The notes beneath the pieces were generated by a model. The model had not been told where the DNA came from, did not search any database, and saw only the letters and a list, made by a program, of their open reading frames with translations. A stretch of 64,000 nucleotides of DNA, taken from assembly GCF_040732315.1 (NCBI RefSeq), contig NZ_CP160388.1, forward strand, positions 2,632,494 to 2,696,493. Reading direction: 5' to 3'. How positions within the stretch are numbered: position 1 is the stretch's first letter; every line of letters begins with the position of its first letter. The DNA comes from Oryzisolibacter sp. LB2S. GTDB lineage: Bacteria; Pseudomonadota; Gammaproteobacteria; Burkholderiales; Burkholderiaceae_C. The translations under genes and the position numbers were made by a program. This document shows positions 1 to 8,298 of the stretch, in pieces.

Positions 1-803
1 TGAAGCATTCACATCACTTGCACATCGTCTCCGCCCTGGCCCTGGCCGCCTTCATGGGCGCCTGCACCAGCGCCCCATCCCAGCCGCAGGCCCCCATGAC
101 CAGCGCCGCACAGCACCAGGCCCCCGACCTCGCCTCCCATGACTGGAACCTGACGGCCGCCTTCGACGCCCAGGGCCGGCCCGATGCGCGCTGGCTGCTG
201 GCCGGCCACGCACCGCTGCAGCTGCACTTCGAGGATCAGCGCATCAGCGTGCGCCACCTGTGCAACCAGCTGAGCGCGGGCTTTGGCACGCAGGGCAACG
301 ACATACAGCTGACCGCGCCCATGTCCACCAAGCGTGCCTGCGCCGACCGGGCGCTGATGGAGCTTGAGGACCGCGTGGGCCAGCTGCTGCCGACCATGAA
401 GCGCCACCAGCTGCATGCCGGCAGCACGCCACGGCTGCAGCTGTGGTTTGCCGACGGCACGCGCTGGGATCTGACGGGCCAGCCCACGCCGCAGACCCAG
501 TACGGCGGACCGGCCGAGCGCATCTTCCTGGAGGTCGCGCCGCAGCGCCAGGCCTGCAGCCATGGCCTGATTCCCAACCACCAGTGCCTGCGCGTGCGCG
601 AGATCCGCTATGCGGACAACGGCGTCAAGAGCCATGTGGGCGAATGGCAGCCGTTCTATGGCGAGATCGAGGGCTACCAGCATGAACCCGGCGTGCGCAA
701 CGTGCTGCGCATCAACCGCTTCAAGCGCGCCAACGCGCCGGCCGACGCATCGAGCTACGCCTATGTGCTGGACATGGTGGTCGAGAGCGAGCGCGCCAAG
801 TAG
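1..803 (+). CDS. META/DUF4377-domain lipoprotein, 5' end at window edge
   Basis: Small envelope lipoprotein resembling the META (HslJ-like) plus DUF4377 family; no enzymatic role is established for these. The frame is open from the first base. Bases 1-2 (TG) are probably the end of an ATG whose A lies outside the window, giving MKHSHHLHIVSALAL; the in-frame TTG at 18 would shorten the signal peptide. With that start the hydrophobic stretch ends in the lipobox MGAC and Cys22 would be lipidated. The META-like part covers about residues 40-160. The C-terminal part has two cysteines (QACSHG, HQCLRV) and the W-x-x-F-Y-x-x-I-E-G-Y run typical of DUF4377. It converges on murB 15 nt downstream, with no clear terminator between them. 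Family call from sequence pattern only. Confidence 0.8.
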   Translation, partial: KHSHHLHIVSALALAAFMGACTSAPSQPQAPMTSAAQHQAPDLASHDWNLTAAFDAQGRPDARWLLAGHAPLQLHFEDQRISVRHLCNQLSAGFGTQGNDIQLTAPMSTKRACADRALMELEDRVGQLLPTMKRHQLHAGSTPRLQLWFADGTRWDLTGQPTPQTQYGGPAERIFLEVAPQRQACSHGLIPNHQCLRVREIRYADNGVKSHVGEWQPFYGEIEGYQHEPGVRNVLRINRFKRANAPADASSYAYVLDMVVESERAK

Positions 804-818
804 GCGTCCAAATCCGGG

Positions 819-1907
819 TTACACCACTACCGGCTCTGGCTCGAGCCGGATGCCGAAGCGCTCGTACACGCTGGTCTGTATGGCGCGCGCCAGGGTCATG
901 ACCTCGCCGCCGGTCACGCTGTCCTCGGGCGTGCCGCGGTTGACCAGCACCAGCGCCTGCTTGTCATAGACGCCCGCGCGGCCCACGGTCTTGCCCTTCC
1001 AGCCGCAGGCGTCGATGAGCCAGCCCGCGGCCAGCTTGATGCTGCCGTCGGCCATGGGGTAGTGCACTATTTTTGGCTCGCGCGCGATGATGTCCCGGCA
1101 CTGCTCAGGTGTCACCGTGGGGTTCTTGAAGAAGCTGCCGGCGTTGCCGATCATGGCCGGGTCGGGCAGCTTGGCGCGGCGAATCTCGCACACCCAGTCG
1201 AAGATCTGCCGCGCCGTGGGCTCGGCCACGCCGGCCTCCGCGCGCCTGCGCTCGAGGTCCAGATAGCCGAGCTCGGGACGCCAGTCCTTGCGCAGCAGAA
1301 AGCGCACATGGGTGATCACCGCGCGCCCGGCCAGCCCCATGCCACGCCCCCAATGGCCCGGCAGGCCCGAGCCCTCCTGCTCGGCCAGCGGCGCGGCATG
1401 CTTGAACACCGAGTCACGGTAGCCAAAAGCGCATTGCGCGGCGTTGAGCGTGAAGGGCTGGCCCGTCGCCAGGTCGATGGCGACGAGGGAGTGAAAGCGG
1501 TCCTGCAGCTCCACGCCATAGGCGCCGATGTTCTGCACCGGCGCCGCGCCCACGGTGCCCGGGATCAGCGCCAGGTTCTCCAGGCCGGGCCAGCCCTGGG
1601 CCAGGGTCCAGGCCACGGTGTCGTGCCAGATCTCGCCCGCACCGGCCTCGACGATCCAGGCCTTGTCGGTTTCCTCGAGCAGGCGCCGGCCCTTGATCTC
1701 CATCTTCAGCACCACGGGTTTGACATCTCCCGTGAGCACAATGTTGCTGCCCCCGCCAAGCACGAACAGCGGCTGGCGCGCCAGGCGATGGTCGGCGAGC
1801 AGGTCGTGCACATCCCGGGCGCTGCGCACACGCACCAGGGTATGGGCGCGCGCGGCGATGCCGAAGCTGTTGCAGGCCTGCAGGGGAACGTTTTTCTCGA
1901 CTAACAT
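819..1907 (-). CDS. murB: UDP-N-acetylenolpyruvoylglucosamine reductase MurB
   Basis: Cytoplasmic FAD enzyme that reduces UDP-GlcNAc-enolpyruvate to UDP-MurNAc with NADPH, the second committed step of peptidoglycan precursor synthesis. The 362-residue product fits the long (E. coli-type) MurB class. Visible motifs are the FAD-binding GGGSNIV (residues 51-57), [17 protein letters not shown], the tyrosine-containing [19 protein letters not shown] carrying the catalytic serine, and the C-terminal RLEPEPVVV with the conserved glutamate. The ATG giving MLVEKNVPL was chosen because the family begins right before the N-S-F segment; the frame stays open far upstream only by chance, opposite yajQ. It is divergent from yajQ across 67 bp, which must hold both promoters. 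Confidence 0.96.
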   Translation of the reverse strand: MLVEKNVPLQACNSFGIAARAHTLVRVRSARDVHDLLADHRLARQPLFVLGGGSNIVLTGDVKPVVLKMEIKGRRLLEETDKAWIVEAGAGEIWHDTVAWTLAQGWPGLENLALIPGTVGAAPVQNIGAYGVELQDRFHSLVAIDLATGQPFTLNAAQCAFGYRDSVFKHAAPLAEQEGSGLPGHWGRGMGLAGRAVITHVRFLLRKDWRPELGYLDLERRRAEAGVAEPTARQIFDWVCEIRRAKLPDPAMIGNAGSFFKNPTVTPEQCRDIIAREPKIVHYPMADGSIKLAAGWLIDACGWKGKTVGRAGVYDKQALVLVNRGTPEDSVTGGEVMTLARAIQTSVYERFGIRLEPEPVVV

Positions 1908-1974
1908 CTCCCGGATTGTCGCACCGGCGTCCGCCCGGTGCGGGTTTGCCCCAGGTTTGCCAGAGAGTGATGCC

Positions 1975-2460
1975 ATGCCGTCTTTTGATACCGTTTGTGA
2001 AGCCAACTTCGTCGAAGTGAAGAACGCCGTGGAGAACACGGCCAAGGAGATCGGCACGCGTTTCGACTTCAAGGGCACGTCCGCCGCCATCGAGCTCAAG
2101 GACAAGGAGATCACGCTGTTCGGCGACGCCGACTTCCAGCTCCAGCAGGTCGAGGACATCCTGCGCAACAAGCTCACCAAGCGCAACGTCGATGTGCGCT
2201 TCCTCGATGTGCAGAAGGCACAGAAGATCGGCGGCGACAAGCTCAAGCAGGTCGTCAAGGTCAAGAACGGCATCGACAGCGAGAACGCCAAGAAGATCCA
2301 GAAGCTCATCAAGGAGAGCAAGCTCAAGCTGCAGGCCGCCATCCAGGAGGACAAGGTGCGCGTCACGGGCGCCAAGCGCGACGACCTGCAGGCCGCCATG
2401 GCGCTGATCCGCAAGGACATGGCCGACCTGCCGCTCGCCTTCGACAACTTCCGCGACTGA
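1975..2460 (+). CDS. yajQ: YajQ/DUF520 family nucleotide-binding protein
   Basis: 161-residue protein of the YajQ (UPF0234/DUF520) family, whose members bind nucleotides; the Xanthomonas homologue is a cyclic-di-GMP effector. The product starts with the family signature [15 protein letters not shown] and ends PLAFDNFRD. It is full length, with the usual two ferredoxin-like halves rich in Lys and Glu. A GAGAG sequence a few bases before the ATG can serve as ribosome binding site. Its stop codon overlaps the start of the next gene (TGATG), so the two are probably translated together. c-di-GMP binding here is inference from homologues only. Confidence 0.95.
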   Translation: MPSFDTVCEANFVEVKNAVENTAKEIGTRFDFKGTSAAIELKDKEITLFGDADFQLQQVEDILRNKLTKRNVDVRFLDVQKAQKIGGDKLKQVVKVKNGIDSENAKKIQKLIKESKLKLQAAIQEDKVRVTGAKRDDLQAAMALIRKDMADLPLAFDNFRD

Positions 2461-3134
2461 TGTCCCGCACGCTCGAGCACTCGCGACGCCGGCCCGCGCT
2501 GGCGGCCGGCCCGCTGCTGGCCGCCGCGCTGCTGGCGGTCACGGCCGCGCACGCACAGGATGTGGCGCTCGCGGGCATGCTCGGCGGCAAGGCGCTGCTC
2601 GTCGTCAACGGCGGCGCGCCGCGCGCCGTGGCGCCGGGCGAGTCGCACCAGGGCGTGCAGGTGGTCTCCGTGGGCCGCGACGAGGCCGTGGTCGACAGCG
2701 CCGGTGGCCGGCGCACGCTGCGCCTGGGCGAGGCCCCGGTCAGCGTGGGCGGCAACGGCAGCGACGGCCAGCGCGTGGTCATGAAGGCCGATGCCCGAGG
2801 CCACTTCGTGAGCGCGGGCCAGATCAACGGCCGCAGCACGCAGTTCATGGTGGACACCGGCGCCTCCACCGTGGCCATAGGCCGGCCCGAGGCCGAGCGC
2901 ATGGGCCTGAAGTTCGAGCAGGGCCAGCCCGTGCGCATGAGCACGGCCAACGGCATCGCCCAGGGCTGGCGCCTGCGGCTCGACTCGGTGCGCGTGGGCG
3001 ACGTGGAGCTGCGCCGCGTGGACGCCATCGTCACGGCCGAGGCCATGCCCTATGTGCTGCTGGGCAACAGCTTTCTGGGCGCCTTCGACATGCAGCGCAA
3101 CGGCAACGAGATGGTGCTGCACAAGCGCCGCTGA
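2460..3134 (+). CDS. Retropepsin-like aspartic protease, secreted (TIGR02281 type)
   Basis: 224-residue predicted periplasmic or membrane-anchored aspartic protease of the clan AA retropepsin-like family. An N-terminal hydrophobic segment (about residues 12-32) ending AHA-Q looks like a signal peptide. The catalytic motif DTGAS is at residues 132-136 and a second conserved stretch, LLGNSFLGAFD, lies near the C-terminus, as in single-domain retropepsins that dimerise. Residues 35-100 form a bacterial N-terminal extension. The ATG overlaps the yajQ stop by one base, which fixes the start. Its substrate is unknown. Confidence 0.85.
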   Translation: MSRTLEHSRRRPALAAGPLLAAALLAVTAAHAQDVALAGMLGGKALLVVNGGAPRAVAPGESHQGVQVVSVGRDEAVVDSAGGRRTLRLGEAPVSVGGNGSDGQRVVMKADARGHFVSAGQINGRSTQFMVDTGASTVAIGRPEAERMGLKFEQGQPVRMSTANGIAQGWRLRLDSVRVGDVELRRVDAIVTAEAMPYVLLGNSFLGAFDMQRNGNEMVLHKRR

Positions 3135-3159
3135 CCGGCCTCGGCCACGAACCTGCACC

Positions 3160-4152
3160 ATGTCTGCGCACAGCCCCCACATCGAGTCGGCCGACAGCGA
3201 GTACGAGGACCTGATAGGCCAGTGGTCGGATCTGGAGTCCGCGCTCGCCATCCTGCTGGCGCGCCCGCGCTGCGTGCGGGACTTCGGGCCCAAGCTGCGC
3301 CAATGCGACCACTGGCTGCAGGACCTCGTTGCGCACGACATCGACGCCGCCCTGTACCTGATGTTCCAGCTCGCGAGCACCTCGACGGTGGGCTACAGCG
3401 CCGCGCACGCACTGGTGTGCGCCACGCTCTGCCACATCCTCGCGCAGCAGCTGCAGCTGCCCATGCATGAGCGCGACAGTCTGGTGCGCGCGGCCTTCAC
3501 CATGAACATCGGCATGACGGCGCTGCAGGACGAGCTGGCCCAGCAGCGCGAGCCGCTCACACCCGAGCAGCGCGCCGCGGTGGACCGGCACCCGCAGGTC
3601 GGCCAGGATCTGCTCGAAGACCTGCACATCAGCGACGAGCTGTGGCTCGAGGTCGTGGCATTGCATCACCGCCCCTCGACTGACTCTGCCCGGCTCGCGC
3701 AGCTGCCCGCACCCGAGCGTCTGGCGCGCATCCTGAGCACGATAGACCGCTACGCCGCCATGATCAGCCCGCGCAAGTCCCGCGAGGGCCGCAGCGCCAC
3801 GGATTCGGTGCGCGCGATGGCCGGGCACGATTCGGAATTCGGTGACGAAGTCAGCCAGGCCCTGGTGCACACGGTGGGGCTGTGCCCGCCGGGCACGCTG
3901 GTGCGGCTGGACAACGCCGAGACGGCCGTCGTGCTGCGCCGCAGCGAGCAACCCGCGCTTCCGCTCGTCGCCAGCGTGCTCGACGCCAGGGGGCAGGCCC
4001 TGCCCGAGCCCCGGCTCTACCACACGCTGCGCGGCCAGCCGCGCATACAGTCGGCGCTCGCGCGCTCGGCCGTCACGGTGGACCTGCCCCAGCGCGCCAT
4101 GGTGCGCCTGGGCCTGTTTGCCGCGCACCGCAGCGACACGGTGGCGGGCTGA
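3160..4152 (+). CDS. Degenerate HD-GYP-like protein, probably not catalytic
   Basis: 330-residue protein that aligns by eye with HD-GYP phosphodiesterases, but the key residues are gone. Where an active enzyme has L-H-D-x-G-K this one reads FTMNIGMTAL, and the HHE-x-DG-x-GYP motif is reduced to ALHHRPSTD. One metal-ligand-like His remains in DRHPQVGQDLL. The C-terminal part (CPPGTLVRL) matches the same region of the intact HD-GYP protein in this window (YPPGTLVQL), supporting common ancestry. It starts 25 nt after the protease gene and may be the third gene of a yajQ operon. A binding or scaffolding role is possible; hydrolysis of cyclic-di-GMP is unlikely. Confidence 0.7.
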   Translation: MSAHSPHIESADSEYEDLIGQWSDLESALAILLARPRCVRDFGPKLRQCDHWLQDLVAHDIDAALYLMFQLASTSTVGYSAAHALVCATLCHILAQQLQLPMHERDSLVRAAFTMNIGMTALQDELAQQREPLTPEQRAAVDRHPQVGQDLLEDLHISDELWLEVVALHHRPSTDSARLAQLPAPERLARILSTIDRYAAMISPRKSREGRSATDSVRAMAGHDSEFGDEVSQALVHTVGLCPPGTLVRLDNAETAVVLRRSEQPALPLVASVLDARGQALPEPRLYHTLRGQPRIQSALARSAVTVDLPQRAMVRLGLFAAHRSDTVAG

Positions 4153-4164
4153 TTCAGCGCCGGC

Positions 4165-4797
4165 TCAGCCCTTCTTCCCGGAGCCCAGGCGCGACTCCTT
4201 GCCCTGGATCAGCCGCTCGATGTTGGCCCTGTGGCGCCAGGCCAGCAGCACGGCCATGACGGCCATGGCCACGCCGATGCGCGCGTCGCTGTACCAGGCC
4301 ACGCCGCTGCCCAGCAGGTAGAAGAACGGCGCAAACACCGCCGCCACCAGCGAGGCCAGCGACGAATAGCGAAAGAAGAAGGCGATGATGATCCAGGTCA
4401 GCAACGTGGCCAGGCCCAGCCAGCCACTCACGCCCAGCAGCACACCGAGCGCCGTGGCCACGCCCTTGCCGCCCTGAAAACGGAAGAACACCGGCCACAG
4501 GTGGCCCGCAAACGCGGCCAGCCCCACGAGCGCCTGCGTGCCCTCCTCCAGCCCATAGGGCGCGCCGAACCAGCGCACCAGCACCACCGGCAGCCAGCCC
4601 TTGAGCGCGTCGAACAGCAGCGTCACGGCCGCTGCGGCCTTGGAGCCCGAGCGCAGCACATTGGTGGCACCGGGGTTCTTGCTGCCATAGGTGCGCGGGT
4701 CGGACAGACCCATGACGCGACTGACGATGACGGCGAACGACAGCGAACCGAGCAGATAGGCGGCCACGGTGGCGACCAGTGGGAATAGGGCATTCAA
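4165..4797 (-). CDS. plsY: Glycerol-3-phosphate acyltransferase PlsY
   Basis: Inner-membrane enzyme that transfers the acyl group of acyl-phosphate to glycerol-3-phosphate, first step of phospholipid synthesis. About five membrane helices are visible, with the three family motifs: [11 protein letters not shown] (17-27), [10 protein letters not shown] (37-46) and [10 protein letters not shown] (109-118). The start is a TTG: no in-frame ATG lies before motif 1, and AAGGA stands 8 nt upstream of this TTG; an ATG three bases further is out of frame. At 210 residues it matches the usual length. The stop is 12 nt from the convergent HD-GYP-like gene. Confidence 0.93.
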   Translation of the reverse strand: MNALFPLVATVAAYLLGSLSFAVIVSRVMGLSDPRTYGSKNPGATNVLRSGSKAAAAVTLLFDALKGWLPVVLVRWFGAPYGLEEGTQALVGLAAFAGHLWPVFFRFQGGKGVATALGVLLGVSGWLGLATLLTWIIIAFFFRYSSLASLVAAVFAPFFYLLGSGVAWYSDARIGVAMAVMAVLLAWRHRANIERLIQGKESRLGSGKKG

Positions 4798-4897
4798 TTG
4801 GAGGAATCCTTCGCGACTCAGGGGGGCATGCGCTGCCTGCGTGCAGGACGGCGCCGCGGCAGCCTGCGATTGTGCCAGCGTGTACACGGGCCCCATG

Positions 4898-4917
4898 CCC
4901 TTGAGCCTGTCGAAACG
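4898..4917. repeat. Short dispersed repeat (TTCGACAGGCTCA type)
   Basis: On the minus strand this reads CGTTTCGACAGGCTCAAGGG, like the short sequence scattered in intergenic spacers of many proteobacterial genomes. It lies in the 153-bp spacer between ogt and plsY, where I see no gene. Only one copy is present here, so the call rests on recollection of the family. Confidence 0.4.
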
Positions 4918-4950
4918 CCTCGCGCCACGCGGCACGCGGCCGACGGCGCG

Positions 4951-5463
4951 CTAGAACAACGCACCCCCACCCTCCAGCGCCAGCAGCGCCCGCTTGCGCG
5001 GCAGGCCGCCGCCAAAGCCCGTGAGGCTGCCGTCGCTACCGATCACGCGGTGGCAGGGCACGATGATGGACACCTTGTTCTGCCCGTTGGCCGCGGCCAC
5101 GGCACGCGTGGCCCTGGGGCGGTCGATGGCGCGCGCCTGGTCGGCGTAGCTGCGCGTCTGGCCATAGGGGATGGCGCGCAGCGCCTGCCAGGCGGCGTTC
5201 TGAAACGGCGTGCCGACCAGGTCCAGCGGCACGTCGAAGGAGCGGCGCCGACCCGCGAAATACTCGGCCAGCTCGGTGCGTGTCTGCTCCAGGATGGCAT
5301 TCATGCCCGCGCGCGCGGGGCCACCGCGCGCGGCCTCGACCTGGGCCTGCTCGCGCGCCACGCCCTGCTGGCCGACGAACTCCAAGAGGCACAGGCCGCG
5401 CTCGCTGGCGATGGCCAGCATCTCGCCCAGCGGCGTGGGCAGGTGGCAGTACAGCAGAGGCAT
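4951..5463 (-). CDS. ogt: Methylated-DNA--protein-cysteine methyltransferase
   Basis: 170-residue suicide DNA repair protein that moves the alkyl group from O6-alkylguanine to its own cysteine. The active-site motif PCHRV is at residues 136-140 (acceptor Cys137), preceded by NGQNKVSIIV and followed by GSLTGFGGG. The helix-turn-helix region AAWQALRAIPYGQTRSY is intact. The short N-terminal domain lacks the Ada regulatory part, so this is an Ogt-type stand-alone enzyme. It has the same direction as plsY but is 153 bp away. The upstream region carries a dispersed palindrome. Confidence 0.95.
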   Translation of the reverse strand: MPLLYCHLPTPLGEMLAIASERGLCLLEFVGQQGVAREQAQVEAARGGPARAGMNAILEQTRTELAEYFAGRRRSFDVPLDLVGTPFQNAAWQALRAIPYGQTRSYADQARAIDRPRATRAVAAANGQNKVSIIVPCHRVIGSDGSLTGFGGGLPRKRALLALEGGGALF

Positions 5464-5518
5464 GGCGCGGATCCTGAATGGCGGCGGATGCGCCCCATTC
5501 TAGGCCTGCTGATTCATG

Positions 5519-5574
5519 GAGAAAATGCCCCTACCCCTTACCCACAAAGCGCGAACAGCTATGAAAACAAAAGC
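5519..5574 (-). repeat. Dispersed palindrome family A, copy 1 (intergenic)
   Basis: On the minus strand it reads CATAGCTGTTCGCGCTTTG, then about 20 nt, then GGGGCATTTTC, matching the two conserved blocks of the family found ten times in this window. It lies upstream of ogt, so it may sit in the leader or promoter region of that gene. Confidence 0.65.
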
Positions 5575-5630
5575 GCTACGCCGTGGAGGAAGATGGCTTG
5601 CCCGGTCGCCGCATGCATGTCCGCAGCGCC

Positions 5631-5777
5631 CGTCATCCCCGCGCAGGCGGGGATCCAGGTGCGATCCAAGCGGCCCCGTCAGGGCGGCTGTGGATCCCCG
5701 CTTGCGCGGGGATGACGGGGTGATCCTCTGTGGTGTACCGGCGGCAGCGGGCCGATCCCCGCCTGCGCGGGGATGGC
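5631..5777. repeat. Cluster of three GGGGATCC-type hairpins (family B)
   Basis: Three short inverted repeats: 5631-5658 (GTCATCCCCGCG / CGGGGATCC), 5690-5718 in opposite orientation, and a third, less complete one at 5752-5777. The first two form an inverted pair, each arm being itself a hairpin with CCCCGC/GCGGGG stems. The same pairing recurs at 47949-48034 and 58561-58712. The cluster ends 17 nt from the cobO stop codon, where it could act as a transcript end. The 330-bp spacer 5464-5793 holds only this and a family A copy; I see no gene in it. Confidence 0.85.
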
Positions 5778-5793
5778 GGTGGCCTGGTCTTGC

Positions 5794-6363
5794 CTAGTCT
5801 TCAATCCCGCGCTGCGCGGGCACGCCGGCCTGGAAGGCATGCTTGATGAGCTTCATCTCGGTCACGGTGTCGGCCACGGCGATGATTTCCTCGGGGCAGC
5901 GGCGGCCCGTGAGGCAGACATGCACGTCCCTCGGGCGCGCGGCCAGGGTGTCGAGCACCTCCTGCAGCGGCAGCCAGCCGTAGATCAGCGGGTAGGTCAC
6001 CTCGTCGAGCACGACGAGGAAGTAGTCGCCCGAGAGAATGGCCGCGCGCGCCTTGGCCCAGCCGTCGCGCGCGAGCTGTGCGGACTGCTCGAGGTCCTTG
6101 GACTTCCAGCTGAAGCCATCGCCCAGGCCCTCGACGGGCAGGCCCACCTGATCGGCGAGGCGGTGCTCGCCAAAGCGGGCGCTGGGCACCTTCATGAACT
6201 GGAACACCTTGACCGGCTTGCCGCGGCCCGTGGCGCGGAACGCCAGGCCGAAGGCGGCCGTGCTCTTGCCCTTGCCGTCGCCGGTGTTGACGATGACCAG
6301 GCCGCGACGCTCGCCCTCGGGCTTGTCGTAGGGCTTGTCGGCGGGTGGGGTTTCTATCTGCAT
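5794..6363 (-). CDS. cobO: Cob(I)yrinic acid a,c-diamide adenosyltransferase
   Basis: 189-residue CobO/BtuR/CobA-type ATP:corrinoid adenosyltransferase, which attaches the 5'-deoxyadenosyl group to the reduced corrinoid. The P-loop NTGDGKGKST (26-35) and the family run FQFMKVPSARFGE are present, as are VVLDEV and LTGRRCPEE. The ATG is the only start that gives the family's length; the frame runs open upstream into btuD by chance. It is the last gene of the cobalamin operon, 13 nt after btuD, so it should fall under the riboswitch. PduO and EutT types are structurally different and do not fit. Confidence 0.95.
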   Translation of the reverse strand: MQIETPPADKPYDKPEGERRGLVIVNTGDGKGKSTAAFGLAFRATGRGKPVKVFQFMKVPSARFGEHRLADQVGLPVEGLGDGFSWKSKDLEQSAQLARDGWAKARAAILSGDYFLVVLDEVTYPLIYGWLPLQEVLDTLAARPRDVHVCLTGRRCPEEIIAVADTVTEMKLIKHAFQAGVPAQRGIED

Positions 6364-6376
6364 GGAGGGCTGTCCT

Positions 6377-7162
6377 TCAAACGTGGATGCGCGGCAGGGC
6401 CAGCCACTGGCCCGCCACATGGTGGATGGCGATGCGGTCGTCGAACACGCGCTCGAGCGCGCGGTGCGTGGCTTGGTCGCCCGCCGCGCCCTGGTGGCGC
6501 AGCTGCCCGCGGTCGATGATGAGCATGTCGTCGGCATGCAGCGCCAGGGAGATTTCGTGCAGCACGCTGACCACGGTGTGGCCGCGCGCGACCAGCGCGC
6601 GCACCAGGCGCAGCCAGTCGGCCTGGTGCGGCGGATCGAGATTGGCCAGCGGCTCGTCCATGAGCAGCACCTGGGCCTGCACGGCCAGCGCGCGCGCCAG
6701 CAGCACGCGCTGGCGCTCGCCGCCCGAGAGCTGGCCCAGCGCACGCGCGCGCCAGTCCCAGGCCTGGGTGGCGCGCAGCGCCTGCTCCACGGCCGCATGA
6801 TCCTGGCGGCTGGCGGGCTGCATCCAGCCCTGGTGCGGCAGGCGGCCGAGCATGGCCACGTCGTACACCGTGAGGTCGTCGCCGGCGGCCTCGTTCTGGC
6901 CCAGCCAGGCGAGCTGGCGCGCGCGCTCGCGCCGCGGCCAGGCGTGCAGCGCGCGCCCGAGCAGCTCCACATGGCCGCCGCGCGTGGGCAGCAGCCCGGC
7001 CAGGGCGCGCAGCAGCGTGGACTTGCCCGCGCCGTTGGGGCCAACGATGCTGGTCCAGCGGCCCGCGGTGATCTGCAGGCTCATGCCCTGCAATACACAG
7101 TCTTTTCCGGCTCCAGCGCTTATCTGGTGGGCGCTGACAGCTATGTTTTGTGCAGTGCTCAC
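6377..7162 (-). CDS. btuD: Corrinoid ABC transporter, ATP-binding subunit
   Basis: 261-residue ATPase of the FecE/BtuD class powering import of vitamin B12 or cobinamide. Walker A GPNGAGKST is at 41-49, signature LSGGERQR at 145-152, Walker B VLLMDEP at 165-171, and the switch histidine is in VLHEIS. Translation starts at a GTG that overlaps the stop of the permease gene (GTGA), a coupling that fixes the start. Oddly, codons of residues 3 to about 26 are made of a family A palindrome copy, so the first beta strand is built on repeat sequence. Specificity for corrinoid is inferred from the operon. Confidence 0.9.
   Translation of the reverse strand: MSTAQNIAVSAHQISAGAGKDCVLQGMSLQITAGRWTSIVGPNGAGKSTLLRALAGLLPTRGGHVELLGRALHAWPRRERARQLAWLGQNEAAGDDLTVYDVAMLGRLPHQGWMQPASRQDHAAVEQALRATQAWDWRARALGQLSGGERQRVLLARALAVQAQVLLMDEPLANLDPPHQADWLRLVRALVARGHTVVSVLHEISLALHADDMLIIDRGQLRHQGAAGDQATHRALERVFDDRIAIHHVAGQWLALPRIHV
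7088..7155 (-). repeat. Dispersed palindrome family A, copy 2 (inside btuD)
   Basis: Minus strand reads AACATAGCTGTCAGCGCC, a short spacer, then AAGCGCTGGAGCCGG. It occupies the first coding segment of btuD without breaking the frame. The ATA of the core forms a codon (encoding I in QNIAVSA). Confidence 0.75.
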
Positions 7163-8298
7163 AGCAGCCCCCCGGGTGCCGTGCGCCGGTGCATCAGCCA
7201 CAGCAGATAGCCGCCGCCGAGCACGGCGGTGAGCACGCCCACGGGCAGCTCCTGCGGCGCCAGCAGGCCGCGCGCCAGCAGGTCGGCCCCCGCCAGCAGA
7301 GCGCCGCCCATCAGGCTGGCCAGCCCCATCAGCCGGCCATGGGGCACGCTGACGGCCGCGCGCACCAGGTGAGGCGCGGCCAGGCCGACAAAGGCGATCA
7401 GCCCGGTCTGCGCCACCGCCGTGCCCGTGGCCAGGGCCAGCACCGCCACCAGGGCCGCGCGCAGCGGCGCCAGCGGCAGGCCCAGGCTGTGCGCCGTGGC
7501 CTCGCCCAGGGCCAGCGCGTCGAGCGCGCGCGACAGCCCCCAGGCCGCGGCAAGACAGGGCAGCCAGACGGCGAGCAGCAGCACGCAGGCCGTCCAGCCG
7601 ACAAAGCCCGTGGAGCCGAGCAGAAAGCCCTGCATGGCCTGCAGCGAATCGGGCGAGAGCAGCAGGATGAGCGAGGTGCAGGCCCCCAGCACCACGCCCA
7701 CCACCACGCCGGCCAGCAGCAGACGCAGCGTGTGCTGCACGCCGCGCGCCAGCACCAGGGTGAGCAGCACGGCCGCGACGGCGCCCACAAACGCCGCCCC
7801 CGTGAGCCCCAGGCGCACCAGCCAGTGGCCCGAATAGACCGACACCACGGCCACGGCGCTCGATGCGCCCAGCATGCCGCCCGCGCCGCCCATCAGCGCC
7901 AGCGCCGCGGCCACGCCCAGCGACGCGCCCGAGGCGCTGCCCAGCAGGTACGGGTCGGCCAGCGGATTGCGAAACAGCCCCTGGGCCACGGCCCCGGCCA
8001 GGCCCAGCAGCGCACCCGCGGCCCAGGCGCCCAGGGTGCGCGGCAGGCGGATGTCCCAGACGATCTGGCGCGCCATGGCGGCCTCGTCGCCCTCGCCCGC
8101 CCAGAGCGGGCGCAGGCTCTCCAGCCCGGTGCTGCCCACGGCCAGCCCCAGCAGCACCAGCACCAGGCCCAGCAGCGCCAGGCCCAGGCCGAGCCAGCGC
8201 GCATTTATTGGGGTCAGACTCCAATTTTCGGCTTGCGACTCGGCCGGTTCTGAGCGAGCGCCGTCGCCCAATTGGAATCTGACCCCATTTTTCTTCAT
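7159..8298 (-). CDS. btuC: Corrinoid ABC transporter permease, FecCD family
   Basis: 379-residue inner-membrane permease with 9-10 predicted helices. FecCD family landmarks are RLPRTLGAWAAGALLGLAGA, FRNPLADPYLLG, GFVGLAAPHLVR-type (here AFVGLAAPHLVR) and the C-terminal LPVGVLTAVLGGGYLLWL. The ATG overlaps the btuF stop (ATGA), fixing the start. About 30 extra N-terminal residues precede the first helix, and they are encoded almost exactly by the 79-bp inverted repeat at 8209-8287; without them the length equals the family norm of about 345. The stop overlaps the btuD GTG. Specificity is inferred from context. Confidence 0.9.
   Translation of the reverse strand: MKKNGVRFQLGDGARSEPAESQAENWSLTPINARWLGLGLALLGLVLVLLGLAVGSTGLESLRPLWAGEGDEAAMARQIVWDIRLPRTLGAWAAGALLGLAGAVAQGLFRNPLADPYLLGSASGASLGVAAALALMGGAGGMLGASSAVAVVSVYSGHWLVRLGLTGAAFVGAVAAVLLTLVLARGVQHTLRLLLAGVVVGVVLGACTSLILLLSPDSLQAMQGFLLGSTGFVGWTACVLLLAVWLPCLAAAWGLSRALDALALGEATAHSLGLPLAPLRAALVAVLALATGTAVAQTGLIAFVGLAAPHLVRAAVSVPHGRLMGLASLMGGALLAGADLLARGLLAPQELPVGVLTAVLGGGYLLWLMHRRTAPGGLL
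8209..8287. repeat. 79-bp inverted-repeat element inserted in btuC
   Basis: Arms TGGGGTCAGACTCCAATT (8209-8226) and, inverted, TGGGGTCAGATTCCAATT (8270-8287) match in 17 of 18 positions around a 43-bp centre. The element begins about 9 bases inside btuC and stays open, coding for a hydrophilic stretch. It belongs to a type of palindrome with a GGGGTCAG end that I recall from other proteobacterial genomes; only one copy is in this window. Confidence 0.85.

Noticed and set aside
1908..3380. Long minus-strand open frame continuing upstream from murB (853 codons in total)
   Set aside because: It runs opposite yajQ and the protease gene, which have clear family signatures and start signals. The murB part begins at 1907; the rest is a G+C-driven shadow.
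5631..5777. Possible CRISPR array
   Set aside because: Units are inverted, unequally spaced and only three; there are no regular spacers and no cas genes.
5516..5797. Open frame of 93 codons over the hairpin cluster
   Set aside because: Its translation (RRRGSRCD, PRLRGDDG) is the typical by-product of GGGGATCC repeats.
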